Positions 7,322 through 14,626 of a stretch of DNA of 33,066 nucleotides are shown piece after piece. Source of the DNA: Bacteroidota bacterium (GTDB lineage: Bacteria; Bacteroidota; Bacteroidia; Bacteroidales; Paludibacteraceae). The translations under genes and the position numbers were made by a program. Position 1 is the stretch's first letter, and the number at the start of each line of letters is the position of its first letter. Below the pieces are notes generated by a model. That model did not search any database. It was not told the origin of the DNA and saw only the letters and a program-made list of their open reading frames with translations. The stretch covers positions 1 through 33,066 of the forward strand of contig JAUZOM010000023.1 in the NCBI GenBank assembly GCA_030706465.1. Direction: 5' to 3'.

Positions 7322-7741
7322 ATGACCATCCGCCAACTTTCTGTTTTCCTGGAAAACAAAACCGGTTACCTGAATCAGGTATTAGCTATTTTGGCAAAAT
7401 ACAATATTAATATAATTGCATTGACCGTGGCCGATACAAGTGATTACGGCATTTTGCGTGCCATAGTTTCCGATCCCGAGAAAGCATTGGAAGTCTTACG
7501 TGCACAACAATTCTCAGTCCGGATTCATGATATATTATCTATTGAAATGGATGCAGCCCCAGGAACCATGTCCCATATACTTGACTTGTTTACAGCTGCT
7601 GAACTTTGTATAGAATATGTATATGCATTCAGTTTCGGGAGCAAATCAATCCTGATCTTACGAACAGACAACCAGGATAAGGCAATCGAAGTCATAAAAG
7701 CCAATCATATGAAGTCGATCAATGAAGCTGATTTAAGATAG
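7322..7741 (+). CDS. Two-ACT-domain protein, probable amino-acid sensor
   Basis: A 139-residue protein made of two ACT modules: residues 1-70 (beginning TIRQLSVFLENKTGYLNQVL) and about 71-139 (DAAPGTMSHILDLFTAAE, then SKSILILRTDNQDKAIEVI). There is no catalytic domain. ACT domains bind small ligands, usually amino acids, and free-standing pairs act as sensors or regulatory subunits. Genes of this type are often adjacent to phenylacetate-CoA ligase in anaerobic Bacteroidota, as here, where paaK follows 80 nt downstream on the same strand. A role in sensing aromatic or branched amino acids for that enzyme is inferred. It is cytoplasmic; no signal peptide is present. Confidence 0.9.
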   Translation: MTIRQLSVFLENKTGYLNQVLAILAKYNINIIALTVADTSDYGILRAIVSDPEKALEVLRAQQFSVRIHDILSIEMDAAPGTMSHILDLFTAAELCIEYVYAFSFGSKSILILRTDNQDKAIEVIKANHMKSINEADLR

Positions 7742-7754
7742 AGACAAAAAATAA

Positions 7755-7900
7755 GCGGCAAGCGGCAAGGAAAAAGAAATAGAAACAAAATTAAGAATAA
7801 AGTAGTAAGGATCAGAAATAATGAATGATGAGGCAAGAATAAGAAGGCAAGAAGCAAGAGGTATAATAAAGAAATCAACCAAAAAGCTGAATAATGAATC
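7755..7900 (+). repeat. Purine-rich low-complexity tract with GGCAAG repeats
   Basis: GCGGCAA occurs twice in tandem at 7755-7768, and variants such as AGGCAAGAA, AAGGCAAGAAGCAAGAGG recur to about 7860 in an almost pyrimidine-free strand. It spans the ACT-paaK gap and the first ~27 codons of the long paaK frame, so those codons are suspect. Confidence 0.55.
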
Positions 7901-9242
7901 TGCTGCAGGAAATAGTGATTTCCTTCCCAAAAGCAACGAAAAGAAGTTCTGGAACAAGAAGATGGAGTGCATGAAAGAAAAGGATATGCGCGCTATTCAA
8001 AGTAAAAGACTGGTTGATTTGGTAGCACGTGTGTACAAACATGTTCCTTTTTACAGAACCCGTATGGACGAAGCTGGTGTGAAGCCTTCGGATATTCAGT
8101 CTATCGACGATATTGTAAAGTTGCCATTCACGAATAAGACCGATTTACGGGATAATTACCCTTTCAATTTATTTGCAGTTCCGATGCAGGATATCGTTCG
8201 GGTACATGCTTCGAGTGGAACAACAGGAAAGCCTACTACCGTGGGTTATACCAAGGCTGATATTGAGAACTGGAAGGAAGTGGTAGCCCGTTGTTTAACC
8301 ATGGCCGGTGTAGGGAAAAAAGACATTATGCAAATTTCGTACGGGTACGGACTGTTTACGGGAGGTTTAGGCGTACATTATGGAGCTGAAACAGTAGGTT
8401 GTTCGGTGGTCCCGATCTCCGGAGGTAATACGCGCCGGCAATTGCAATTGATGTCGGATTTTGGTTCCACCGTTCTGGCTTGTACGCCCTCGTATGCATT
8501 GCACTTAGCGGATGCCCTGACAGAAAACGGTTATTCATTAAAGGATATGAAGCTGCGAACCGGCGTTTTTGGTGCAGAGCCGTGGACCGAGAATATGCGA
8601 CTTGAATTGGAAAAGAAATGGGGGATCCGGGCGCACGATATTTATGGCCTTAGTGAAGTGATGGGGCCCGGAGTGGCTATGGATTGCATTCATCATTGCG
8701 GGTTGCATATACATGAAGATCATTTCTTCCCGGAAATTGTAGATCCCATTACCAAACAACCGGTACCTGATGGACAAGAAGGCGAATTGGTCTTTACCAC
8801 GCTTACGAAAGAGGGAATCCCTTTACTTCGTTATAATACCCATGACCTATCCACCCTGAATCATGAAACCTGTTTGTGCGGAAGAACCAGTGTGCGGATG
8901 AAGAAAATAACGGGACGTAGTGATGACATGTTGATTATCCGGGGTGTAAACCTGTTTCCATCGCAAATTGAACATGTATTGCTCGAAATGGGTGAAACCA
9001 GTGCCCATTATATGCTGTATGTGGACCGGGCAAATAACCTGGATACCCTGGAACTGAAAGTAGAACTGGATGAATCGCAATTGACGGATACTATTCGTGA
9101 CTTGCAGAACCTTTCGCGCAGGATTGAGCACGCCCTGAACAGTGCTACCGGACTGCATGTGAAAGTAACGTTGGTAGAGCCCAAGACGATTGCCCGTAGT
9201 GAAGGAAAAGCGGTGAGAGTAGTTGATAACCGGAAAAAGTAA
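7821..9242 (+). CDS. paaK: Phenylacetate-CoA ligase
   Basis: This enzyme activates phenylacetate or related aryl acids with ATP and CoA. The 473-residue frame carries the ANL-superfamily P-loop SSGTTGKPT at 131-139, YGLSEVMGPG in the middle and the C-terminal lid with GRSDDMLIIRGVNLFPSQIE, all typical of the PaaK family. Family members are usually about 430 residues. The alignable part begins near residue 43 (FWNKKMECM), and the first 40 residues come from a low-complexity purine-rich stretch, so the real start may be ATG 7962 or a non-standard codon; I keep the long form because family members normally retain the WN pair just before that ATG. It lies between the ACT-domain gene and an aminotransferase. 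In anaerobes such ligases often pair with indolepyruvate ferredoxin oxidoreductase; none is in this window. Confidence 0.93.
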   Translation: MNDEARIRRQEARGIIKKSTKKLNNESAAGNSDFLPKSNEKKFWNKKMECMKEKDMRAIQSKRLVDLVARVYKHVPFYRTRMDEAGVKPSDIQSIDDIVKLPFTNKTDLRDNYPFNLFAVPMQDIVRVHASSGTTGKPTTVGYTKADIENWKEVVARCLTMAGVGKKDIMQISYGYGLFTGGLGVHYGAETVGCSVVPISGGNTRRQLQLMSDFGSTVLACTPSYALHLADALTENGYSLKDMKLRTGVFGAEPWTENMRLELEKKWGIRAHDIYGLSEVMGPGVAMDCIHHCGLHIHEDHFFPEIVDPITKQPVPDGQEGELVFTTLTKEGIPLLRYNTHDLSTLNHETCLCGRTSVRMKKITGRSDDMLIIRGVNLFPSQIEHVLLEMGETSAHYMLYVDRANNLDTLELKVELDESQLTDTIRDLQNLSRRIEHALNSATGLHVKVTLVEPKTIARSEGKAVRVVDNRKK

Positions 9243-9320
9243 GTTGCCTTCGTTGCTTTCAGCTCTGTGATATGATCCTCCGTTTCTATTCGCTTCACGA
9301 TATTTTTTGCATCAAAGATA

Positions 9321-9348
9321 ATTCGTGTAATTCGTATTAATTCGTGTA
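9321..9348 (+). repeat. ATTCGTGTA triplet repeat upstream of the aminotransferase
   Basis: Three tandem units, ATTCGTGTA, ATTCGTATTA and ATTCGTGTA, occupy 9321-9348, 15 nt before the aminotransferase start. Similar ATTCGTGTAATTCGTG-type intergenic words are, to my recollection, common in Bacteroidota genomes; their function is unknown to me. Confidence 0.6.
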
Positions 9349-9362
9349 ATCTATATTAAAAA

Positions 9363-10661
9363 ATGACTATACCAAAACCTCTTGTAGATTCTCTTTTTGA
9401 ACAGTTTGGCGAAGCAGATATTACCCGTTTGTCCATTCGGGAAGTGGGAAGGCTTGTTTCTCAGATTGAAGAGCAAAGCGGACAGGAATTTATCCATATG
9501 GAGATGGGAGTCCCTGGGTTACCTGCCCCGGCAATTGCCATTGAAGCGGAAAAAGAAGCATTGGATAAAGGTGTAGCACCTATATATCCCGATATTGAAG
9601 GGATCCCTTTTGTAAAGACAGAGATTGCCCGGTTTGCCCGATTGTTTATGGACGTGGAGGTATCGCCGGCCAGTTGTGTACCCACGGTAGGGGCCATGCA
9701 GGGTAGTTTTGCAGCCTTATTGACTGTTGCCCGTACAAATCGGGAAAAACCGTTTACCCTTTTTATTGATCCGGGCTTCCCGGTTCAAAAATCACAGTTG
9801 AATTTATCGGGTCTGCCTTTCAAATCGTTTGATGTCCTGAATTACCGGGGAGACAAGTTGCACGATAAACTGGAATCCTATCTGAAGGAAGGAAATATTT
9901 GTTCCATCTGTTATTCATCGCCGAACAATCCCTCCTGGATTTGTTTTTCTGAAAGTGAATTGAAAACTATCGGTGAACTGGCAACCAAATATGATGTGAT
10001 AGTCATAGAAGATCTGGCCTATTTTGGTATGGACTTTCGCCAGCAGTATGGAGCACCGGGCATTCCTCCCTACCAGCCGACGGTTTCCCGCTATACCGAT
10101 CACTACATTTTGCTTCTTTCGGCTTCCAAGATATTCAGTTATGCCGGCCAGCGTATCGGGATGATGATCATTTCAGAGGGTGTGCGCAAAAGGAAATACC
10201 CGAACCTGAGAAATTACTTTACCAGCGATGTGTTGGGCCATTTTGTTTCGTATGGGGTGTTGTATGCCACTACAGCCGGTACTTCCCACTCGGCACAGTA
10301 TGCACTTGCCTGTACGCTGAAAGCCGTAAATGATGGTCAACTGGATTTTGTATCTGCACTACAGGCTTATGGTGAAAAGGCAAAATTGATGAAAGCCCTG
10401 TTTCTGAAATATGGCTTTTATATTGTCTATACCGATGAAGATCGGGAACTGGCTGATGGTTTTTACTTCACCATTGCTTATCCCGGAATGACAAGTGGCG
10501 AATTAATGAAAGAATTTTTGTATTATGGCATCAGTGCCATTTCATTGGCCATTACCGGAAGCGATAATCCAAACGGTTTACGGGCTTGTGTCTCATTTGT
10601 CCGGTTGGATCAAATGGGAGTATTGGAAGACCGGTTGAAGGCGTTTGCAGAGAATCAATAA
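9363..10661 (+). CDS. PLP-dependent aminotransferase, class I/II
   Basis: A 432-residue fold-type I aminotransferase. The PLP lysine is K256 in LLSASKIFSYAGQRIGMM, preceded by YSSPNNPSW, the substrate-contacting asparagine motif, and IVIEDLAYFGMD, with the cofactor-binding aspartate and tyrosine. Length and domain order are normal, so it should be active. The N-terminus (MTIPKPLVDSLFEQF) follows a 120-nt gap from paaK that contains a repeat but no exact promoter box, so it may be read through from the ACT-paaK unit or from its own weak promoter. Given the neighbours, an aromatic amino acid to aryl-pyruvate transamination is a reasonable guess, but aspartate or alanine specificity cannot be excluded. 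A strong terminator follows 17 nt after the stop. Confidence 0.92.
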   Translation: MTIPKPLVDSLFEQFGEADITRLSIREVGRLVSQIEEQSGQEFIHMEMGVPGLPAPAIAIEAEKEALDKGVAPIYPDIEGIPFVKTEIARFARLFMDVEVSPASCVPTVGAMQGSFAALLTVARTNREKPFTLFIDPGFPVQKSQLNLSGLPFKSFDVLNYRGDKLHDKLESYLKEGNICSICYSSPNNPSWICFSESELKTIGELATKYDVIVIEDLAYFGMDFRQQYGAPGIPPYQPTVSRYTDHYILLLSASKIFSYAGQRIGMMIISEGVRKRKYPNLRNYFTSDVLGHFVSYGVLYATTAGTSHSAQYALACTLKAVNDGQLDFVSALQAYGEKAKLMKALFLKYGFYIVYTDEDRELADGFYFTIAYPGMTSGELMKEFLYYGISAISLAITGSDNPNGLRACVSFVRLDQMGVLEDRLKAFAENQ

Positions 10662-10677
10662 AATTAACCCATAAACT

Positions 10678-10719
10678 AAATAGGCTGATCCAATATTATG
10701 TTGGATCAGCCTATTTTTT
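10678..10719 (+). terminator. Terminator of the ACT-paaK-aminotransferase unit
   Basis: A perfect 16-bp stem (10678-10693 with 10701-10716) has a 7-nt loop and six T at 10714-10719. It may also end minus-strand transcription coming from the remnant at 10753. Confidence 0.93.
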
Positions 10720-10752
10720 ATTCAACTTATTTTACCACGTTGAAGCTTGCGG

Positions 10753-11003
10753 TCAGCTCCCCCACGAATGGTTGTAATACGCTTTACGATAGTCCGATAA
10801 ATTATATTGTTGCAAATCTAGACATTCTTTTACGAATTCACAATTTATTGGATAGCTATTTTTGGTATGCATTCCCTGTTGGTCGTGAGCTTGCTACTTG
10901 CACCAAATTGATGAAGACTTTCAATATACAACAGCTTGTTTAAAATCGAATATATGAACCCGTATTCAACTTTAAAACCGTATTTTTGTAATTCAAATTT
11001 CTT
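10753..11003 (-). pseudogene. Frameshifted remnant of an unidentified gene
   Basis: Two protein-like frames overlap on the minus strand. The upstream frame, 11003 down to the TAA at 10845-10847, encodes 52 residues including LQKYGFKVEYGFIYSILNKL and then LLYIESLHQFGASSKLTT, with no start codon. The second, about 10893 down to the TGA at 10753-10755, encodes FVKECLDLQQYNLSDYRKAY and ends YNHSWGS. A single frameshift near 10873-10893 would join them into one C-terminal domain of about 85 residues. The stop is followed 34 nt later by a terminator hairpin, as expected for a former gene end. The longest ATG-started piece is only 39 codons (10753-10872). I do not recognise the family. Confidence 0.4.
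10981..10988 (+). promoter_or_regulatory. -7 box upstream of the interrupted hypothetical gene
   Basis: TATTTTTG matches TAnnTTTG and lies 35 nt before the ATG at 11024. It supports transcription of the gene from its original start, upstream of the in-frame stop. Confidence 0.4.
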
Positions 11004-11119
11004 TTAAAAGATTAATAATACTGATGATGAAAACAAATATACCTGCTGATATTCAATAACAGGCTCTAGATGCTTACCGTGTCGTCCGGCAAAAAGCAGC
11101 AGGAAACGAAGCAATAACC

Positions 11120-11575
11120 GTGCTTCATGTAGATGATGAATATAGCTTTATAGCTCATGGTACGGACTCGACCGGACTTAACAGCCTGTGGGTGTTCGAT
11201 ATAGGATCCGAGAAAACAGCCCGTGATTTTTTTATACATAATCCACCGACCCCGGCAGAAGTGGAAAATGCGATTCAGGTAGTTGAAGATGAGGTGATGC
11301 CATTACATAAATTAATTACCACCGGGTCTAGCTTATACACATTGGATGCCGGGATCAGGGAAACGGCGCAACTAACGGTTTTTGCGGAACATGAACAAAA
11401 GATAATACTTGAACGTGCAGATATGGAACAGCTTTTTAACCGGTTGGCAGCAATTATTACCGGCCGGCCGGCGAGTCAGGATATAATACCCACTACAAAT
11501 TCATTTGCCGCCACACTCTTGGTGTTGCGTGAAGTGATGCATCATCTGGGGTTTCTGGATATCGGTATTTTTTAG
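11120..11575 (+). CDS. Hypothetical protein with a stop codon in its 5' region
   Basis: The open frame from GTG 11120 gives 151 residues (opening after the start as LHVDDEYSFIAHGTDSTGLN, with VVEDEVMPLHKLI and LREVMHHLGFLDI further on). It looks like a compact soluble protein and I do not recognise its family. The same frame extends upstream without a break in protein-like character (QALDAYRVVRQKAAGNEAIT) to an in-frame TAA at 11057-11059, and beyond that to ATG 11024 giving MMKTNIPADIQ-stop. A promoter box sits before ATG 11024. The simplest reading is one nonsense mutation at codon 12 of a gene spanning 11024-11575, so this may be a pseudogene, or translated weakly from the GTG. The gene is convergent with the PAP2-like gene, with a gap of 9 nt. 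Confidence 0.55.
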   Translation: MLHVDDEYSFIAHGTDSTGLNSLWVFDIGSEKTARDFFIHNPPTPAEVENAIQVVEDEVMPLHKLITTGSSLYTLDAGIRETAQLTVFAEHEQKIILERADMEQLFNRLAAIITGRPASQDIIPTTNSFAATLLVLREVMHHLGFLDIGIF

Positions 11576-11584
11576 CAAATTGGT

Positions 11585-12046
11585 TTATCCCAATAAATAT
11601 CCTTTCAGGAGAAAGCCAATCAGAAAACCTAAAATAGCACCTGCCAGGACTTCACTATAACTATGACCCAACAGTTCTTTCAATTTTTCGTTTTTAAAGC
11701 GCTTGTCAAAGGCTGCGATAATGAATTCCGTCAATTGGTTGATTACGCCTGCATGTTCTCCCGCCGCTTTCCTGATTCCCGCCGCATCATACATGACAAT
11801 AACTGAAAGCACCGTACTAACGGCAAAAGCCCCGGTGTTTAATCCTTGTGTGATGCCAATAGCTGTGGTTAGGGCAACAACAGAAGAAGAATGCGAGCTG
11901 GGCATTCCGCCGGTCTCCCATAAACGGGTCCAAATAATCTTCCTCTTTCTGAAAAGGGACTCTATCAGCTTATAAAGTTGAGCCGAAACCATGGAAATGA
12001 AAACAACATCCAGGATTCTATTATTAAAGATAATTCCGGTTCCCAT
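11585..12046 (-). CDS. Divergent PAP2 family membrane protein
   Basis: A 153-residue integral membrane protein of the divergent PAP2 (DUF212) family. The phosphatase-like motif GGMPSSHSS is at residues 46-54, and the second family motif YDAAGIRKAAG is at 86-96. Membrane segments are at about 11-28, 56-84 and 131-150 (VLAGAILGFLIGFLLKGYLL). Length matches the family. The motif resembles part of the acid phosphatase signature of PAP2 lipid phosphatases, but no defined substrate is known to me. The start ATG 12046 places the first hydrophobic segment properly. It is transcribed alone on the minus strand, tail to tail with the hypothetical gene. Confidence 0.9.
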   Translation of the reverse strand: MGTGIIFNNRILDVVFISMVSAQLYKLIESLFRKRKIIWTRLWETGGMPSSHSSSVVALTTAIGITQGLNTGAFAVSTVLSVIVMYDAAGIRKAAGEHAGVINQLTEFIIAAFDKRFKNEKLKELLGHSYSEVLAGAILGFLIGFLLKGYLLG

Positions 12047-12822
12047 AACAATACAGGGTTAAGAACAATTAAAAAAATGTTCGATACAACTAATTTCATC
12101 CCAAAATAGAAAGAATAAATAATAACAATTTCAAAAGATGAATAGTTTCCTTTTCTCAACAAAAGTGATGATTGCAACGAAAGGGAACTAACTAATATTG
12201 TATTTAAAGCATCACTGATGGATTCTCAAATCAAGTGCTGTCTCCAATCGGTTTTTGAATGTTCGCTACTGACTTTATTGCCGTATTCACGGGGAGGGAT
12301 GAAGCCACAGGTTAGAGAAAGAGTGCCTGCCAAACAACGGGAGAGCTGTTTCGGTAAGCTCAGAAGCAACTTATAAAATTCACCTTGTGGCAACAGTTGA
12401 ATATCGTTATCCTTGAATGAATCAATCTTCTTTTGGAGCTATGTGAAACAGATATTGATGAATTAATGGAACGAATACCAGTCAACAAACAATATGAAAA
12501 GCAATAAAAATGCAATGTTGATAACATTAAAAACAAGCAAGAGAATGCCCTAAAAATGGTTGTTTAGTTTTTTAATCAGACGACGTCACGTTATTCAAAT
12601 AAGGGGAGTTGATAAAATACGCAGGACTTTATCCCACTTTTAATATGAGTTTAAACTCCTGCGAAACTTTAGTCATTAAACTTAATCTTCATGATTCGTT
12701 TAATCAAAGTCAATGTTATTATTAAGGACAGATCGAAAAATAAAAGAGGAAGCTGTATGAAGTCGAAGCAATACAGAAAAATGGGAAAAATATGAAATTA
12801 GAGGATTTCAAGACCCTGATAG
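12047..12822. other. Gene-free interval with traces of decayed coding sequence
   Basis: About 0.78 kb between the PAP2-like gene and ispF. On the plus strand around 12264-12507 one frame reads protein-like segments broken by stops, such as MFATDFIAVFTGRDEATG and INLLLELCETDIDELMERI. This looks like a decayed gene, possibly a transposase, but I cannot assign it. An inverted repeat at 12620-12663 is listed separately. No intact gene, RNA or promoter is evident. Confidence 0.4.
12620..12663. repeat. 12-bp inverted repeat in the decayed interval
   Basis: CGCAGGACTTTA (12620-12631) pairs with TAAACTCCTGCG (12652-12663) except at one position, with a 20-nt spacer. No T-run follows. It could be a mobile-element end or a chance hairpin. 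Confidence 0.35.
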
Positions 12823-13302
12823 TTATACTTTATAAATAAGAACAGTAGCATAAGCAGCAATTCCTTCTTTTCTTCCCACAAAACCCATCTTTTCGGAGGT
12901 AGTTGCCTTGATTGAAATTGTATCCGGTTCAATGCCCATTACTTCGGACAAACAATCTTGCATGGTTGGAATATGAGGATTCAATTTTGGTTCCTCCGCA
13001 CAAATAGTACAATCGGCATTCCCAAATTCATATCCGTTTTGACGAATCAGAACCATTGTTTCCAATAATAAGATCTTACTGTCAATGTTTTTATATTCCT
13101 TAGAACTATCCGGAAAATGGAATCCAATATCTCGTAAATTGGCGGCCCCGAGTAACCCATCACAGATTGCATGAATCAATACATCGGCATCTGAATGTCC
13201 CAACAGACCGACTGTATGTTCAATACGAATTCCACCCAACCACAATTCACGTTCCGGTGCAAAAGCATGCACATCGTATCCAAAACCGACCCGTATATTC
13301 AT
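12823..13302 (-). CDS. ispF: 2-C-methyl-D-erythritol 2,4-cyclodiphosphate synthase
   Basis: IspF forms the cyclodiphosphate ring in the non-mevalonate (MEP) isoprenoid pathway, working as a trimer with zinc. From ATG 13302 the protein has 159 residues, the standard size, opening MNIRVGFGYDVH. D10 and H12 are zinc ligands, and GHSDADVLIHA (35-45) carries the third, H44. ATTSEKMGFVGR and GIAAYATVLI form the usual C-terminus. The frame is open 11 codons further upstream (to 13335), but family starts agree with 13302. It follows porV in the same direction after 100 nt that contain a possible hairpin, so it may be partly insulated from the T9SS genes. Its presence shows an MEP-pathway host. Confidence 0.96.
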   Translation of the reverse strand: MNIRVGFGYDVHAFAPERELWLGGIRIEHTVGLLGHSDADVLIHAICDGLLGAANLRDIGFHFPDSSKEYKNIDSKILLLETMVLIRQNGYEFGNADCTICAEEPKLNPHIPTMQDCLSEVMGIEPDTISIKATTSEKMGFVGRKEGIAAYATVLIYKV

Positions 13303-13320
13303 ATTTAATGATAAAATGTA

Positions 13321-13358
13321 AAACGGTTGAACCAACCCGGGGGAAAGAACAACCGTTT
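13321..13358 (-). terminator. Possible stem-loop terminator between porV and ispF
   Basis: AAACGGTTG (13321-13329) and CAACCGTTT (13350-13358) form a perfect 9-bp stem with a 20-nt loop. On the minus strand the stem is followed by TTTTACATTTTATC, only moderately T-rich. It could attenuate read-through from porV into ispF. Confidence 0.4.
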
Positions 13359-13402
13359 CAATTATAAATAATTATAAAGTTCGTTATAACAAAATCAGTG
13401 TA

Positions 13403-14551
13403 TTATTTAACCAGATTTTTCAATCCAAACAAATCGAATGAAAGCGAGAAACGCAACGTTTGATCAAGGGGATTTGATTGGGAAGTCGAAATTACATAAG
13501 CAGCATCTAACTGAAAGACATTCAATTTAAAACCGGCACCTGCTGTAAAATACTTACGATTTCCTTTGTATTGGTTTTCATTAAAATATCCGCCACGTAC
13601 AAAGAATTGATTGTTATAAGCATATTCAGCACCAACCGACCACATGATTTCTTCCATTTCTTCTTTGAATCCTCCGGGTGCATCCGAAAATGAGTTAAAG
13701 ATCCCGGTAATGGGTGACATATTATTATAGGCAGTTATATCAGCAGTTGTCGGATTAAGTTTGGGCGTTGGCACCAATAATTTATTCAAATCAGCACTGA
13801 CTGAAATCTTGTTATAATTATCAATAGGATAATCATAGGAACCTCCAATACGTAAATTTGTTGGAATAAAGTTACTCGTTTCATTCTGATCATACGATAT
13901 TTTGGATCCTATATTCGAAATATTAATACCTAAGCCCAATGTTCCATCAACACCCTGCATGGCAAGCGGAGTCTTATAATAGGCTGAAATATCGGCTGCA
14001 ACAGCTGACCCTGGATACATAGTCACTGAAGACCCTCCACTAGCAAAATTATACCCGTTATTCAGATCGGAATGAATATATCGTAAGGCTGCTGATGCTG
14101 AGAATTTATCGGAAAGCAAACGTGAATAAGCTATATCAAAAGAATATTCATTAGGATTTGCGGTTCCTTGTATTGTCCCCTGCCCATCCGTCATTGTAAT
14201 AGCACCTAAAGAGAAATAACGCAATGAAGCACTTAAGGTTTGACGCGAGTCAAATTTCCAATACCCGGCAACATAGGCCAGATTGATATCAGAGACCAAT
14301 TTTCTCAGCCAGGGAGTATACGAGACTGAAACTCCGGCATCACTTTCCATAAAAGCGTATTTTGCAGGATTCCAATACTGGGAATTAACATCGGGAGTAG
14401 TTGCAGCACCAATATCGCCCATACCACCGGCACGCGCATCGGGAGCAATTGAAAGAGAAGGAACAGCTGTTACAATCGGATTATTTACTTGGGCAAAAAC
14501 GCTTACCGATAACGTAACCAGAACACATAGGGCTAGAAGGCTATTTTTCAT
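13403..14551 (-). CDS. porV: Type IX secretion system outer-membrane protein PorV
   Basis: PorV (LptO) is a 14-stranded FadL-like outer-membrane barrel that collects cargo from the SprA translocon and delivers it to PorU. The 382-residue protein has a signal peptide (1-20, ending VFAQ), the family opening SLSIAPDARAGGMGDIGAAT and the downstream WNPAKYAFM, then alternating amphipathic strands to a C-terminal LRFSLSFDLFG. Length is typical. It is encoded 75 nt downstream of porU, the same order as in Porphyromonas gingivalis, and the pair is very probably one transcript. Together with PorU it shows that this organism has a type IX secretion system; the core translocon genes are elsewhere. Confidence 0.95.
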   Translation of the reverse strand: MKNSLLALCVLVTLSVSVFAQVNNPIVTAVPSLSIAPDARAGGMGDIGAATTPDVNSQYWNPAKYAFMESDAGVSVSYTPWLRKLVSDINLAYVAGYWKFDSRQTLSASLRYFSLGAITMTDGQGTIQGTANPNEYSFDIAYSRLLSDKFSASAALRYIHSDLNNGYNFASGGSSVTMYPGSAVAADISAYYKTPLAMQGVDGTLGLGINISNIGSKISYDQNETSNFIPTNLRIGGSYDYPIDNYNKISVSADLNKLLVPTPKLNPTTADITAYNNMSPITGIFNSFSDAPGGFKEEMEEIMWSVGAEYAYNNQFFVRGGYFNENQYKGNRKYFTAGAGFKLNVFQLDAAYVISTSQSNPLDQTLRFSLSFDLFGLKNLVK

Positions 14552-14626
14552 TAGAAAATTATAATTTTTAATATTTGAATATTACTGAAATTAATACACT
14601 AATTAGTTAAACGGAAAATTTTAATA

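Noticed and set aside
10698-10943. Plus-strand frame of 81 codons after the aminotransferase
   Set aside because: It begins within the terminator stem-loop, and the opposite strand shows better protein-like character.
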